NCBI RefSeq assembly: GCF_900176565.1
Contig: NZ_FXEH01000004.1
Location: forward strand, 310,001 to 374,000
Source: Thalassobacillus devorans
GTDB taxonomy: Bacteria; Bacillota; Bacilli; Bacillales; Halobacillaceae
DNA length: 64,000 bases
Reading direction: 5' to 3'
Both the position numbers and the translations under genes were made by a program. Of this stretch, positions 41,204 through 50,403 are shown piece by piece. The stretch's first letter is position 1. Each line of letters opens with the position of its first letter. The notes below the pieces were generated by a model, which saw only the letters and a program-made list of their open reading frames with translations, was not told the DNA's origin and made no database searches.

Positions 41204-41873
41204 GGTCGTGATCGCTGAAGATGACTTTCGGGTGGCACAGCTCCATGAAAAATTTTTAAGTGAAATAACAGGGTTCCAATTAGTCGGAAAAGCATTGAAT
41301 GGAAAGGAAACCCTTGAACTCATAGCTGACGAACAACCAGATTTATTATTATTGGATGTCTATATGCCAGACAGGCTCGGCACGGATTTGCTGCATGATA
41401 TTAGAGAGCTTTCTCCTACGATCGATATCATTATGATCACAGCTGCCAATGATAAAGCAATGATTGAAATAGCTTTAAAATATGGGGTTATCGACTATAT
41501 CATTAAGCCGGTTTCTCTTGACCGCTTCAAAAAAACTATCCATTCTTATCAAGAAAAGCAACAAATGATAGACTCGACGGATACCTTCGATCAGGATATG
41601 GTAGATCAATTGATTGGCAGCAGGAAGAATACTACACCACCGAATGAAAATATGCCAAAAGGAATAGATCCACTTACCCTTGATAAGGTGAGAAGTATGC
41701 TGGCTGAAGCCAAAGAGGGGCTGACCGCCGAACAGGCAAGCGAAAAAATGGGGGCATCAAAAACCACTGCACGGCGCTATTTGGAATACTTGATTTCTAT
41801 TGAAGAAGGACAGGCAGAGATGAGGTACGGTAAAGTAGGAAGACCGGAAAGAAAATACTATCTGAATGATTGA
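41196..41873 (+). CDS. Response regulator of the CitB/DctR family, 225 aa
   Basis: Receiver domain with acidic Glu8-Asp9-Asp10, phospho-acceptor Asp54 (LLLDVYMPD), Thr82 (ITAAND) and Lys104 (YIIKP), followed by a linker and a C-terminal helix-turn-helix (EGLTAEQASEKMGASKTTARRYLEYL) as in CitT, MalR and DctR. It should activate the tct genes just downstream in response to the partner kinase. Start at the ATG after GGGAGGTGG. Confidence 0.88.
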   Translation: MIKVVIAEDDFRVAQLHEKFLSEITGFQLVGKALNGKETLELIADEQPDLLLLDVYMPDRLGTDLLHDIRELSPTIDIIMITAANDKAMIEIALKYGVIDYIIKPVSLDRFKKTIHSYQEKQQMIDSTDTFDQDMVDQLIGSRKNTTPPNENMPKGIDPLTLDKVRSMLAEAKEGLTAEQASEKMGASKTTARRYLEYLISIEEGQAEMRYGKVGRPERKYYLND

Positions 41874-41875
41874 TT

Positions 41876-41904
41876 AGTCCCCTGGGTGGAGGGGGCTTTT
41901 TTTG
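41876..41904 (+). terminator. Terminator of the two-component operon
   Basis: Short stem AGTCCCC / GGGGGCT (one G-U pair) with seven T. Confidence 0.75.
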
Positions 41905-41976
41905 TGCTTGTCTTTATTGTTTCTTTCGTGAATTTTATTTGGTTTATTTTTTTATTATTTTTAACACAGAATATTT

Positions 41977-41990
41977 TGAAAACGGTTACA
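41977..41990 (+). promoter_or_regulatory. cre-like site before tctC
   Basis: TGAAAACGGTTACA agrees with the cre consensus at all but one position. It lies about 65 bases before the tctC start codon, in the promoter region of the transporter operon. Confidence 0.6.
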
Positions 41991-42056
41991 ATTCCATTTC
42001 TTTCTTTTACCATGAAGTTAATGAAAGATTACATCTGGAAAGGGAGAGGTATTTAC

Positions 42057-43067
42057 ATGAAGAAATTATGGATGATGGCTATTTTAACCTTACTTGTATT
42101 TGTAGTAGCTTGCGGCGATCAAAGCGCTGATTCAGAAGCGGATTCTGGAGAAGGCGGGGGTGACTGGGAGCCAGAACAGAATATAGAAATTGTAGCTCCT
42201 AGTGGCGCTGGTGGCGGCTGGGATACAACAGCCAGAAGTGTCGGTAAGATTATGGAAGAGGAAGGTATTGTAGATACAGATATTGGTGTTGTCAATAAGC
42301 CTGGTGGCGGGGGTGCTGTAGGCTGGTCTTACATCAATAGCACGAATGATCCCCACAATTTATTCGTATCGTCTCCTCCGTTAATTTTTGTTCCGTTAAA
42401 CGGACAATCAGACTTGTCCTATGAAGATTTCACACCACTATCCAATATGATTGCAGACTATGGTGCATTTGCTGTTTCTGAAGATGCAGAGTGGGACAAC
42501 TTGAATGACTTGTTCGACGACATGAAAGAAGATCCTTCGAGCGTAACGGTAGTCGGAGCATCTTCACCTGGTTCCATGGATCACATGCAGTTCATTAAAA
42601 TCGCCAAGGCAGCGGGAGTAGATATCCAGGAAATCAAATATGTTTCTGAACAGGATGGCGGGGCGCTTACCCAAATCTTGAATGGAAGTGCCGATGTTTA
42701 TTCCACTGGTGTAGCTGAAACGGTAGAACAAGTGAAAGCAGGAAAAATTAAAGTTCTAGGTGTCACTGCAGAAGAAAGACTGGATGGAGAGGTGTTATCT
42801 GATTTTGAAACTGCAAAAGAGCAGGGAATCGATGCAACATTCGTAAACTGGAGAGGGTTCTTCGGTCCGAAAGACATGGATCCTGCAGCAGTTGCTTATT
42901 ATGAAGAGAAATTCAAGGAAGTCAGTGACTCTGACACATTCGCAGAGCTTCGTGACCAGTACGGATGGGACGAAATGTACATGAATAGTGAAGAATACCA
43001 GGAGTTCCTGAAAGAGCAAAATGACGAATTAGGAAGCCTGCTTGAAGAACTGGGCTTAGGTCAATAA
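42057..43067 (+). CDS. tctC: Tripartite tricarboxylate transporter solute-binding lipoprotein TctC
   Basis: Signal peptide with lipobox VVAC (Cys19), then the Bug/TctC fold: NIEIVAPSGAGGGWDTTARSVGKIMEEEGI...VVNKPGGGGAVGWSYI. 336 aa. It captures a carboxylate outside the cell for TctAB. Genes of this family bind citrate, tricarballylate, or other acids; the ligand cannot be read off. ATG after GGGAGAGG. A large hairpin follows, which probably protects this cistron's mRNA. Confidence 0.9.
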   Translation: MKKLWMMAILTLLVFVVACGDQSADSEADSGEGGGDWEPEQNIEIVAPSGAGGGWDTTARSVGKIMEEEGIVDTDIGVVNKPGGGGAVGWSYINSTNDPHNLFVSSPPLIFVPLNGQSDLSYEDFTPLSNMIADYGAFAVSEDAEWDNLNDLFDDMKEDPSSVTVVGASSPGSMDHMQFIKIAKAAGVDIQEIKYVSEQDGGALTQILNGSADVYSTGVAETVEQVKAGKIKVLGVTAEERLDGEVLSDFETAKEQGIDATFVNWRGFFGPKDMDPAAVAYYEEKFKEVSDSDTFAELRDQYGWDEMYMNSEEYQEFLKEQNDELGSLLEELGLGQ

Positions 43068-43077
43068 ACAGAACATG

Positions 43078-43163
43078 CGAGTTTGTTTACTTAAGGGTCT
43101 GATTACTTTCATTCCGCCGCAGATGGCGGTTCAGGGAGGGCAGACCCTTCTCTTACAAACTCG
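43078..43163 (+). other. Intercistronic stem-loop between tctC and tctB
   Basis: A three-tier structure: CGAGTTTG/CAAACTCG, AAGGGTCTG/CAGACCCTT and CCGCC/GGCGG. There is no T-run, so it is not a terminator. Such structures often stabilise the upstream message and raise binding-protein over permease output. Confidence 0.75.
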
Positions 43164-43187
43164 AACTCTTTTATGAAGGTGATGCAT

Positions 43188-43646
43188 GTGCTTAAAACGA
43201 TGAATCAAAAAATAAGTGTTTTTCTAATCCTGTTTGGAATCGGTTATTTGTACTTAAGTTACAACCTGAAGGAATATCCATATGTTCCTGTGGATTCCGA
43301 TCTTGTACCGAAAGCGCTTGGTTACTTGCTGGTTGGATTAGCCGTATTGCTTTTCTTTGACAAGTCTTCCGAAACGGAAGAACAAAAGAAAAAACGAAGC
43401 GTGCCCAAAAAAGAATTGATGGTCATACTTGCAGTCGGAGGAATGATCTTTTTATATATTTTCTTATTTGAAATAGTCGGGTTCCTGATTGCAACGGCCT
43501 TGTTTATTTTCTTCTGTTCCTGGTTCCTGGGTTATAACAGATGGGTGAGTAATTTATTGGTATCACTTATTTTTCCTTCCGTTTTGTATTATCTATTCAA
43601 CTATTTATTACAGATTCGTTTACCTCAAGGAATATTACCATTTTAA
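43188..43646 (+). CDS. tctB: Tripartite tricarboxylate transporter small membrane subunit TctB
   Basis: 152 aa, four membrane helices, with the family's YPYVPVDSDLVPKALGYLLVGLAVLL early segment. TctB is the small, poorly conserved partner of TctA. Start chosen at the GTG six bases after AAGGTG; an ATG six bases earlier abuts that box. 16 nt before tctA. Confidence 0.85.
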   Translation: MLKTMNQKISVFLILFGIGYLYLSYNLKEYPYVPVDSDLVPKALGYLLVGLAVLLFFDKSSETEEQKKKRSVPKKELMVILAVGGMIFLYIFLFEIVGFLIATALFIFFCSWFLGYNRWVSNLLVSLIFPSVLYYLFNYLLQIRLPQGILPF

Positions 43647-43662
43647 AAGGTGTTGGTGAAAA

Positions 43663-45156
43663 ATGGGTGCATTAGACGGCCTGATGCAAGGCTTCCAAGT
43701 TGCATTTAGTTTACAAGGAATCATGTTTGTTTTGATTGGCGTTGTAACCGGGACATTGATTGGAATGATGCCTGGTTTGGGACCGATCAGTGCCATTGCT
43801 ATCATGATTCCAGTCACGTATGGAATGGATCCTTCCGCTGCTTTAGTGATGATGGCTGGTGTTTATTATGGTGCTGTCTTTGGCGGTTCAACCTCTTCCA
43901 TTTTATTAAACGCCCCGGGAATTTCGGGTACAGTAGCAACCGCATTCGATGGCTACCCGATGGCGCAACGGGGAGAGGCTGGTAAGGCACTGGCAATTGC
44001 AGCTATCTCCTCTTTCACAGGAGGAACTGTTTCAGTGGTTCTATTGATGCTATTCGCGCCAGCTCTCGCACAGGTAGCAGTTTCGTTTGGTCCCCCGCAG
44101 TATTTTGCCTTGATGTTTCTAGGGCTTACTGCAATCTCCAGTCTATCGGAAGGTTCGACGATTAAAGCATTGATAGCAGCTACGTTAGGTTTCATAGCAG
44201 CTACGATTGGGATGGACGCCCAGACAGGGACTACCCGCTTTACGTTTGGAACCCCTAATCTTATTGAAGGTATCGACTTTCTTGTCATAGCTCTTGGACT
44301 TTTTGCCATTGCAGAAGTCTGTTTCTTAATCATCAATCGAAAAGACAAATCATTAAGCAAACAAAGTGACATCGGCAATTTGAAGTTGAGTAAAGAAGAT
44401 CTTAAAGAAATGAAAGGACCGATGACAAGACAATCTTTCTTAGGTTTCATTCTTGGTGTGCTTCCGGGAGCCGGTGCAACAATTGCGTCGTTTATCGGTT
44501 ATATTACTGAAAAAAGGATTGCCAAGAAGCCGGAAGAATTCGGGAAAGGGTCGGTAAGAGGAGTAGCTGCACCGGAAACAGCCAACAACGCTGCTACGAG
44601 CGGTGCATTCGTTCCGTTGCTAAGTTTAGGTATTCCTGGCTCTGGTACTACTGCCGTCATGCTAGGGGCATTTCTTGTTCTGGGCATTCAGCCTGGTCCA
44701 CTCCTAGTACAGGATCGTCCGGAAGTTTTCTGGGGGATTATTGCCAGTATGTATATCGGAAACGTATTTTTATTGATCCTTAACTTACCATTGATCCCTT
44801 ATATAGCAAAAATATTGAAGATATCCCGGCCGATGCTGATTTCTCTTGTTATCATTTTCAGCTTAATTGGTGTATATTCTATCAGCTTCAGTACATTTGA
44901 CCTTTATTTATTACTCATTTTTGGAGTGATCGGCTACTTGATGCGCTTGTTTTCATTTCCGGCAGCCCCGTTCATACTTGCCTTTATCCTGGGCGGAATG
45001 ATGGAACAGGCGTTGCGACAGGCGTTGACCGCCTCGGGTGGCAATCTGGCAATCCTTGTTTCTGATCCTATTTCCATCTCCTTATTGATTGTCAGTGCCT
45101 TGTCATTTGTCGTGCCACTAATAAGAATTCGCAAAAAAGATGCTACACAAGATTAA
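43663..45156 (+). CDS. tctA: Tripartite tricarboxylate transporter large permease TctA
   Basis: 497 aa, about 12 membrane spans. [52 protein letters not shown] and [16 protein letters not shown] with the later [35 protein letters not shown] are diagnostic of TctA. It carries the substrate across the membrane with a cation gradient. Two catabolic enzymes follow in the same operon. Confidence 0.93.
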   Translation: MGALDGLMQGFQVAFSLQGIMFVLIGVVTGTLIGMMPGLGPISAIAIMIPVTYGMDPSAALVMMAGVYYGAVFGGSTSSILLNAPGISGTVATAFDGYPMAQRGEAGKALAIAAISSFTGGTVSVVLLMLFAPALAQVAVSFGPPQYFALMFLGLTAISSLSEGSTIKALIAATLGFIAATIGMDAQTGTTRFTFGTPNLIEGIDFLVIALGLFAIAEVCFLIINRKDKSLSKQSDIGNLKLSKEDLKEMKGPMTRQSFLGFILGVLPGAGATIASFIGYITEKRIAKKPEEFGKGSVRGVAAPETANNAATSGAFVPLLSLGIPGSGTTAVMLGAFLVLGIQPGPLLVQDRPEVFWGIIASMYIGNVFLLILNLPLIPYIAKILKISRPMLISLVIIFSLIGVYSISFSTFDLYLLLIFGVIGYLMRLFSFPAAPFILAFILGGMMEQALRQALTASGGNLAILVSDPISISLLIVSALSFVVPLIRIRKKDATQD

Positions 45157-45170
45157 GAGGTGAAAGGAAC

Positions 45171-46601
45171 ATGCAAGTATTTGATGAAGTGATTGAAAAA
45201 ATCGCTGCTTACGTGACAGAAGAGCAGCAATTCAGTGAGGAAGCCTATCGTAATGCCCGCTATGTTTTGTTGGATTCCGTCGGGTGTGTGATTCTTGCAC
45301 AGAAATACCCGGAGTGTACAAAACACTTGGGTCCGATTGTACCAGGGATACAGACACCTAATGGTGCGCGCGTTCCCGGGACTTCTTATGAATTGGACCC
45401 TGTCCAGGCTGCCTTCAATATCGGGTTATTAATTCGCTGGCTAGATTATAACGATACCTGGCTTGCAGAAGAATGGGGACACCCATCCGATAATCTTGGA
45501 GGAATATTAGCTTTAGCTGACTACCTTTCTCGTAAACGTCTGTCAGAAGGTAAAGCCCCTTTGACTATGAAAGAAGTGCTCTACCGTTCTATCCAGGCGC
45601 ATGAAATTCAGGGGATTCTGGCACTAAGCAATAGCATGAACCGACAGGGAATTGATCATGTGCTATTCGTTAAAATTGCAACAACTGCAGTCGCTGCAGC
45701 CATGTTAGGGGGAACGAAACAGCAAGTGATGAATGCTGTCAGCAATGCATGGATTGATAATGGAAGCTTGAGAACTTACCGCCATTTTCCGAATACGGGG
45801 TCCCGAAAATCATGGGCAGCAGGGGATGCGACCAGCCGTGGAGTCCGCCTTGCCTTAATGGCGATGAAAGATGAAATGGGCTATCCGACAGCACTCAGTG
45901 CTAAAACTTGGGGATTTCAAGATGTCATGTTAGATGGGAAGGAGCTGACACTTTCCCGGGAAATGAAAGACTATGTGATGGAAAATGTTTTATTTAAAAT
46001 ATCCTTCCCTGCAGAATTCCACGCACAGACCGCTGCGGAATGTGCCGTCACCCTTCATGACCAAGTGAAGGGAAGAGTGGAAGAGGTGCAAAAGATCGTC
46101 ATTGAAACGCAGGAATCAGCCAAGCGGATTATCGACAAGACGGGGGAATTGAATAACCCGGCTGACCGTGACCATTGCATTCAGTACATCACAGCTGTTG
46201 GACTGCTCTTAGGAGAATTGGAAGCAGACCATTATGAGGATGATTTTGCACTGGCTCACCCTGAGATCGATCAGCTTCGAGAAAAAATGAAAGTAGTAGA
46301 AAATGCTGACTATACCGAAGAGTATCTTCACCCGGATAAGCGTTCAATTGCTAATGCAGTTACTGTTCATTTTGTAGATGGAAGCACTACGGAACGGGTA
46401 GAGGTACGGTATCCAATTGGTCATCGTGAACGCAGACAAGAAGGCTACCCTCTTTTAGAAGCTAAGTTTCTTAAGAATATGGAAGTTCGATATACAAAAA
46501 AACGGACGAAGGAACTATTAAATTTTCATAATGAGAAGAAGCTTCCGAATAAAGAAGTCCAGGCATATTTCAATGAGCTTGTAGAGCAGGGGGGATTGTA
46601 G
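45171..46601 (+). CDS. prpD: MmgE/PrpD family protein (2-methylcitrate dehydratase-like), 476 aa
   Basis: Iron-sulfur-independent dehydratase family. [48 protein letters not shown] and [29 protein letters not shown] are PrpD/MmgE motifs; it is the full size for the family. In the methylcitrate cycle it dehydrates 2-methylcitrate. Located directly behind a tricarboxylate transporter and before a PrpB-like lyase, with no citrate-synthase-like gene, so it may degrade an imported acid. Confidence 0.88.
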   Translation: MQVFDEVIEKIAAYVTEEQQFSEEAYRNARYVLLDSVGCVILAQKYPECTKHLGPIVPGIQTPNGARVPGTSYELDPVQAAFNIGLLIRWLDYNDTWLAEEWGHPSDNLGGILALADYLSRKRLSEGKAPLTMKEVLYRSIQAHEIQGILALSNSMNRQGIDHVLFVKIATTAVAAAMLGGTKQQVMNAVSNAWIDNGSLRTYRHFPNTGSRKSWAAGDATSRGVRLALMAMKDEMGYPTALSAKTWGFQDVMLDGKELTLSREMKDYVMENVLFKISFPAEFHAQTAAECAVTLHDQVKGRVEEVQKIVIETQESAKRIIDKTGELNNPADRDHCIQYITAVGLLLGELEADHYEDDFALAHPEIDQLREKMKVVENADYTEEYLHPDKRSIANAVTVHFVDGSTTERVEVRYPIGHRERRQEGYPLLEAKFLKNMEVRYTKKRTKELLNFHNEKKLPNKEVQAYFNELVEQGGL

Positions 46602-47471
46602 ATGTCATGGATGATGGATGAGCGAACAGGGCAGAAGGAATTGAGTATATCATTTCGAAACCAGATGAAGAGCAAGGAATTACTGCGGCTGGTGGGGGCT
46701 CATCATGGATTATCAGGTATCATTGCAAAAGATATTGGTTTTACCTCCCTTTACTTATCGGGAGGAGCATTGTCTGCAAGTAAAGGGCTGCCTGATATCG
46801 GATTGATGACTCACGAAGAACTAGTTCGCAAGGCAGAAGAAATTATCAATGCTACAAACTTACCATTGCTCGTCGACATCGACACTGGATATGGGGAGGC
46901 CTTTAACGTGGCAAGGCTGGCCCGTGATTTAGTAAAAGTAAGGGTAGCCGCTGTTCAGATTGAAGATCAGGTTTTTCCGAAAAAGTGCGGACATTTGGAT
47001 GGCAAGCAATTGACTATTAAAGAAGAAGTGGGGGAAAAGATACGATTGATGAAGCAAGCGGAACCTGACTTGGTCATCGTCGCCCGTACCGATGCGTTAG
47101 CTGTTACAGGAAGCGAAGACGCTATTGATAGAGCAAAATACTATATCGAAGCGGGAGCAGATGCCATTTTTCCTGAAGCCGTACGCACAGATGAAGAAAT
47201 GAAATATTTTGCTTCTAGACTGGATGTTCCCTTACTTTTCAATATGACGGAGTTTGGTAAAACACCTTATAAGACGGCTGAAGAAATTGCTGCACTTGGA
47301 TTCTCAATGGTGATATATCCTGTTACATCACTACGTGCAGCTGCCAAAGCGGTGGAGCGTGTGTATCGAACTATCTATGAAAAAGGAACGCAGCAAAGTA
47401 GGCTTGAAGATATGCAGACCAGGAAAGAGCTATACCGGGCGATCGACTATGAAAAATACGATGAGCTTTAA
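46602..47471 (+). CDS. prpB: Isocitrate lyase/PEP mutase family, 2-methylisocitrate lyase-like (PrpB)
   Basis: 289 aa TIM-barrel lyase. Metal and substrate residues are visible in LLVDIDTGYG (Asp92, Asp94) and VQIEDQ (Glu121), and KKCGHLDGK (127-135) carries the catalytic Cys129 typical of methylisocitrate lyases. It would cleave (methyl)isocitrate to pyruvate or glyoxylate plus succinate. Starts right after the prpD stop; GGGGGA box. Related lyases act on other malate derivatives, so the precise substrate is open. Confidence 0.88.
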   Translation: MSWMMDERTGQKELSISFRNQMKSKELLRLVGAHHGLSGIIAKDIGFTSLYLSGGALSASKGLPDIGLMTHEELVRKAEEIINATNLPLLVDIDTGYGEAFNVARLARDLVKVRVAAVQIEDQVFPKKCGHLDGKQLTIKEEVGEKIRLMKQAEPDLVIVARTDALAVTGSEDAIDRAKYYIEAGADAIFPEAVRTDEEMKYFASRLDVPLLFNMTEFGKTPYKTAEEIAALGFSMVIYPVTSLRAAAKAVERVYRTIYEKGTQQSRLEDMQTRKELYRAIDYEKYDEL

Positions 47472-47535
47472 AGTTACAAAAGCGTACGCGCTCTTAACAA
47501 TTACTATAAGCATAGTGAAAAAGTTAATTATATTA
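47472..47535. other. Spacer between prpB and the glaH leader
   Basis: AGCGTACGCGCT shortly after prpB is a weak inverted repeat without a good T-run. Nothing else is recognised before the glaH promoter. Confidence 0.4.
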
Positions 47536-47564
47536 TTGACAGAAAATTTAGATTGCTATATAGT
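47536..47564 (+). promoter_or_regulatory. Promoter of the glaH leader
   Basis: Consensus TTGACA, 17-bp spacer, TATAGT. Transcription should start near 47571, about 235 bases ahead of glaH. Confidence 0.85.
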
Positions 47565-47570
47565 AGATAA

Positions 47571-47744
47571 CAGAAAGCAACCTTTAGAAAGGTATCCCCT
47601 TTCAAAGCCGGTTTGCTAGTTTATCCGTAACGTTCATTTAAATAAGTGACTGTCAAAACTGCCAGAGCTCTGAGCACCAGAGCACCCACGCAGTTTAGAA
47701 GCCAGTATTTTCCTTGAAATTAAGGGACAATACTGGCTTTTTTT
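47571..47744 (+). promoter_or_regulatory. Structured 5' leader RNA of glaH-lhgO, unassigned riboswitch-like element
   Basis: Folding by eye gives hairpin 1, AGCAACC...GGTTTGCT enclosing GAAAGG-TATCC-CCTTTC; hairpin 2, AACTGC/GCAGTT closing an internal loop (CCAGA opposite ACCCAC) above GCTCTG-AGCAC-CAGAGC (47657-47695); then a terminator. The order aptamer-like folds, terminator, coding region resembles transcriptional attenuation. I checked it by eye against T-box, L-box, S-box, TPP, FMN, glycine, guanidine and c-di-GMP features and found no match. No ORF with a ribosome binding site lies inside. Confidence 0.6.
47700..47744 (+). terminator. Terminator inside the glaH leader
   Basis: AGCCAGTATT / AATACTGGCT stem, extended by TCC/GGGA with a loop, and seven T. 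It lies 61 bases before the glaH start, and I see no good promoter between them. Confidence 0.88.
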
Positions 47745-47804
47745 AATCGCTGAAGGGCCCGTCAGCAGCCAAAAACTATCAAAAATATCAGGAGGTTTTT
47801 AATA

Positions 47805-48740
47805 ATGTGTGCGATGGATCTACAAAAAGGTAAATTAGAGCTTCAAACTGGAAAAGGGTATAAGGTTGTGCAGCACCCGGAACATCACCGTCTCTATCAT
47901 ATTGAATTTGAAAGCGATGTCATTGATAAGTTCGTAGCAGACTTAAAGGATGTCAGTGATGAGCAGCTGGAATATGTTCCATATATGCGTTTGATGGCGG
48001 CTGATAAACTGGTAGAGTTAGTAGGAGAAGAGTTTGTACAGACAATCCGTGGTATTCTTCATGATCGTAAGACAGGCGGCTTTACCGTCGGGCTGCAGGG
48101 ACGGACGAAAGACGATCAGGACTATGTGAAGTTTTCTACGGCACTGACCCATCTTGTCGGTACGCCGAACTTCGATGCGATGTCAGGTAAGTACTACGCG
48201 CGTTTTACGGTAAAGCATACAGATGATAGTGATTCCTATCTTCGCCAGGCCTACCGGACGTTCACATTGCACACCGATGGCACCTATGTCGATGAGCCGA
48301 CAGACTGGCTGCTGATGATGAAGTTCGAGGAAGAGAATGCTGTTGGCGGACGCTCCCGCTTGCTTCATCTTGATGACTGGGAAGAGATGGATTATTTCTA
48401 TAATCATCCGCTGGCAAAATATAAATTCACATACAAAGCGCCTGCAAGTAAAAACGTCTCAGAAGATGTACTGCGCCAGACTTTCTATGAGCATAACAAT
48501 GGTCCTTGCATTTGTTTCATCGACCAGTTCGTGTACCCGGAGACGATCGATCAGGCAAAGTATCTAAAGAACTTGTCCCATTCTATGGAGAATTCGCCGG
48601 CGACGATTGGTCTTGATCTTCCAGAAGGCGACTTGATCATGTTGAATAACCGCTTCTGGCTGCATGGGCGTGAAGCGTTCGAAAAAAATACGGAATTGCA
48701 TAGAGAGTTACTGCGTCAGCGAGGAAGGTTCGCAGAGTAA
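47805..48740 (+). CDS. glaH: Glutarate 2-hydroxylase (CsiD/GlaH)
   Basis: Fe(II)/2-oxoglutarate dioxygenase, 311 aa, converting glutarate plus 2-oxoglutarate to L-2-hydroxyglutarate, succinate and CO2. The iron triad is visible: His156 and Asp158 in LHTDGTYVDEP and His287 in WLHGREAF. Length and motifs follow E. coli CsiD closely. Glutarate arises from lysine via cadaverine or 5-aminovalerate. Followed after 27 nt by the L-2-hydroxyglutarate oxidase gene, giving a two-step route back to 2-oxoglutarate. AGGAGG box before the ATG. Confidence 0.92.
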   Translation: MCAMDLQKGKLELQTGKGYKVVQHPEHHRLYHIEFESDVIDKFVADLKDVSDEQLEYVPYMRLMAADKLVELVGEEFVQTIRGILHDRKTGGFTVGLQGRTKDDQDYVKFSTALTHLVGTPNFDAMSGKYYARFTVKHTDDSDSYLRQAYRTFTLHTDGTYVDEPTDWLLMMKFEEENAVGGRSRLLHLDDWEEMDYFYNHPLAKYKFTYKAPASKNVSEDVLRQTFYEHNNGPCICFIDQFVYPETIDQAKYLKNLSHSMENSPATIGLDLPEGDLIMLNNRFWLHGREAFEKNTELHRELLRQRGRFAE

Positions 48741-48767
48741 GCGTTGGATGAGGAGGGAGTAGTCAGC

Positions 48768-50003
48768 ATGTATGATTTCACCATAATCGGTGGGGGAATA
48801 GTCGGTTTATCTACCGCCTATTCCCTTACTAAAAAATATCCGGCTGCTAAAATAGCCGTTATAGAAAAAGAAAAATCCTGGGCGAGCCATCAGACCGGCC
48901 GCAACAGCGGGGTTATTCACTCCGGTGTCTATTACAAGCCAGGGAGCATGAAAGCCAGACTAGCCAAGCAGGGCGCGGCTTCCATGGTAGCGTTTTGTAA
49001 AGAGCATGATATCGAGCATGAAGTTTGTGGAAAAGTGTTGGTGGCGACCGAAGACGAAGAGCTGCCAAGAATGGAAAAGCTCTATAAGAACGCACACCAG
49101 AATGGCATAAATGCTACCCGACTAAGTCGGGAAGAACTGCTGGAAATCGAGCCGCACGTCAATGGAAAAGCTGCCCTAAAGGTGCCGACAACAGGGATTG
49201 TCAACTATAAACAAGTAACCGAGACGTTGGCGAGGTTAGTAGAAGAAGCAGGGGTAGATTTGCTGCTTGGTACAAAGGTATTAAATATTGATGAATCATC
49301 CCGTGAGGTATTTATTGATACCGATAAGCATACCATTCTGTCCCGTTTTCTGATTAACTGTGCCGGTCTTCATAGTGACCGCCTGGTCAAGATGGCCAAG
49401 ATTCAGACAGACGTGAAAATCGTACCTTTCCGCGGCGAGTATTTCACCTTGAAAGATGATAGACGCCACCTTGTGAAAAACCTGATATATCCGATTCCGA
49501 ACCCGGATTTTCCTTTTCTTGGCGTCCATTTGACCAGGATGATTGATGGTAGTATTCATGCGGGTCCTAATGCCGTACTGAGTTTCAAACGGGAAGGGTA
49601 TCATAAAACAGCCTTTCACCTGAAAGATACGCTGGAGACGATGACCTTTCCTGGCTTTTGGAAAATGGCGGGCAGCAACCTGCAGGAAGGCTTGAAGGAG
49701 ATGGTGCGATCTTTCCATAAACAGACGTTTGTCAAAAGTCTGCAACGCCTCGTCCCAGAAATCCAGGTGGATGATGTAGTACCGACTCATGCGGGGGTAA
49801 GAGCGCAAGCGATGTTGAAGGATGGTCGTCTCGTGGATGACTTCTATATCATCCCAGGGAAGAAATCGATCCATGTTTGTAATGCTCCGTCACCGGCCGC
49901 TACGGCATCCTTAGAAATAGGAAAAGAGATCGTTCACCGCATCCCTCCTCAAAACCACTTGAAGATGACCGATAGAATGAAGCCAAGCCTTGTCACGAAT
50001 TAA
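48768..50003 (+). CDS. lhgO: L-2-hydroxyglutarate oxidase/dehydrogenase (LhgO/LhgD)
   Basis: FAD enzyme, 411 aa. FAD-binding IIGGGIVGLSTAYSL at the N-terminus, then SHQTGRNSGVIHSGVYYKPGS and, near the C-terminus, PTHAGVRAQAMLKDGRLVDDF. It oxidises L-2-hydroxyglutarate to 2-oxoglutarate and regenerates the co-substrate used by GlaH. The ATG follows AGGAGGGAG; longer frames start before that box. No lysine-to-glutarate genes (davT, gabD/gabT type) are in this window. Confidence 0.92.
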   Translation: MYDFTIIGGGIVGLSTAYSLTKKYPAAKIAVIEKEKSWASHQTGRNSGVIHSGVYYKPGSMKARLAKQGAASMVAFCKEHDIEHEVCGKVLVATEDEELPRMEKLYKNAHQNGINATRLSREELLEIEPHVNGKAALKVPTTGIVNYKQVTETLARLVEEAGVDLLLGTKVLNIDESSREVFIDTDKHTILSRFLINCAGLHSDRLVKMAKIQTDVKIVPFRGEYFTLKDDRRHLVKNLIYPIPNPDFPFLGVHLTRMIDGSIHAGPNAVLSFKREGYHKTAFHLKDTLETMTFPGFWKMAGSNLQEGLKEMVRSFHKQTFVKSLQRLVPEIQVDDVVPTHAGVRAQAMLKDGRLVDDFYIIPGKKSIHVCNAPSPAATASLEIGKEIVHRIPPQNHLKMTDRMKPSLVTN

Positions 50004-50043
50004 ACTTTTTCGTGTCATCACATTGATATCGGAAGAATTATAG

Positions 50044-50080
50044 ACTAAAAAACCGCTCACAAGGAGCGGTTTTTTTTAGT
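50044..50080. terminator. Bidirectional terminator
   Basis: ACTAAAAAACCGCTC / GAGCGGTTTTTTTTAGT stem between converging lhgO and the DUF3870 gene; T-runs on both strands. Confidence 0.92.
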
Positions 50081-50381
50081 CGTTCATTTGATACTGTTTA
50101 TAGGAATCTTTTAAGGCAGCTGCAATAGCATTGCCTGCTTTCCCTCTATAACCATTTTCCAGCTGTTTCAAAGGCTCATCCAATCCTTCCTTGAGGCTGT
50201 ACCCTTTCAATAGGTTTTTTACGTATTCTCTGCCATGGTCGGTTGCCAGTGTGCAGGATGCATCGACAATGACACCATATTTTTTATCAATTTCTAAGGT
50301 CAATGTCAATGATTCCGAAATATGATTCGCTGCAATTCCAGTCGGTAATTTCGAATGTCCGGCTACAAAAATTGTATTCAT
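50076..50381 (-). CDS. DUF3870 family protein, 101 aa
   Basis: MNTIFVAGHSKLPTGIAANHISESLTLTLEIDKKYGVIVDASCTLATDHGREYVKNLLKG is the DUF3870 pattern, a small soluble family of unknown function often found near carboxylate transport and catabolism genes (from memory). It is downstream of the DctP-like gene on the same strand with a 22-nt gap and a GGAGGAG box, so the two form an operon. Confidence 0.82.
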   Translation of the reverse strand: MNTIFVAGHSKLPTGIAANHISESLTLTLEIDKKYGVIVDASCTLATDHGREYVKNLLKGYSLKEGLDEPLKQLENGYRGKAGNAIAAALKDSYKQYQMND

Positions 50382-50403
50382 GTTTTCTCCTCCTACAAGC
50401 TAG

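Noticed and set aside
47335-47619. 94-codon plus-strand reading frame overlapping the prpB end and the glaH leader
   Set aside because: Overlaps a well-supported gene out of frame and crosses a promoter; no family.
47571-47744. Known riboswitch class in the glaH leader
   Set aside because: Compared by eye with T-box, L-box, S-box, TPP, FMN, glycine, guanidine and c-di-GMP consensus features without a match; left as unassigned.
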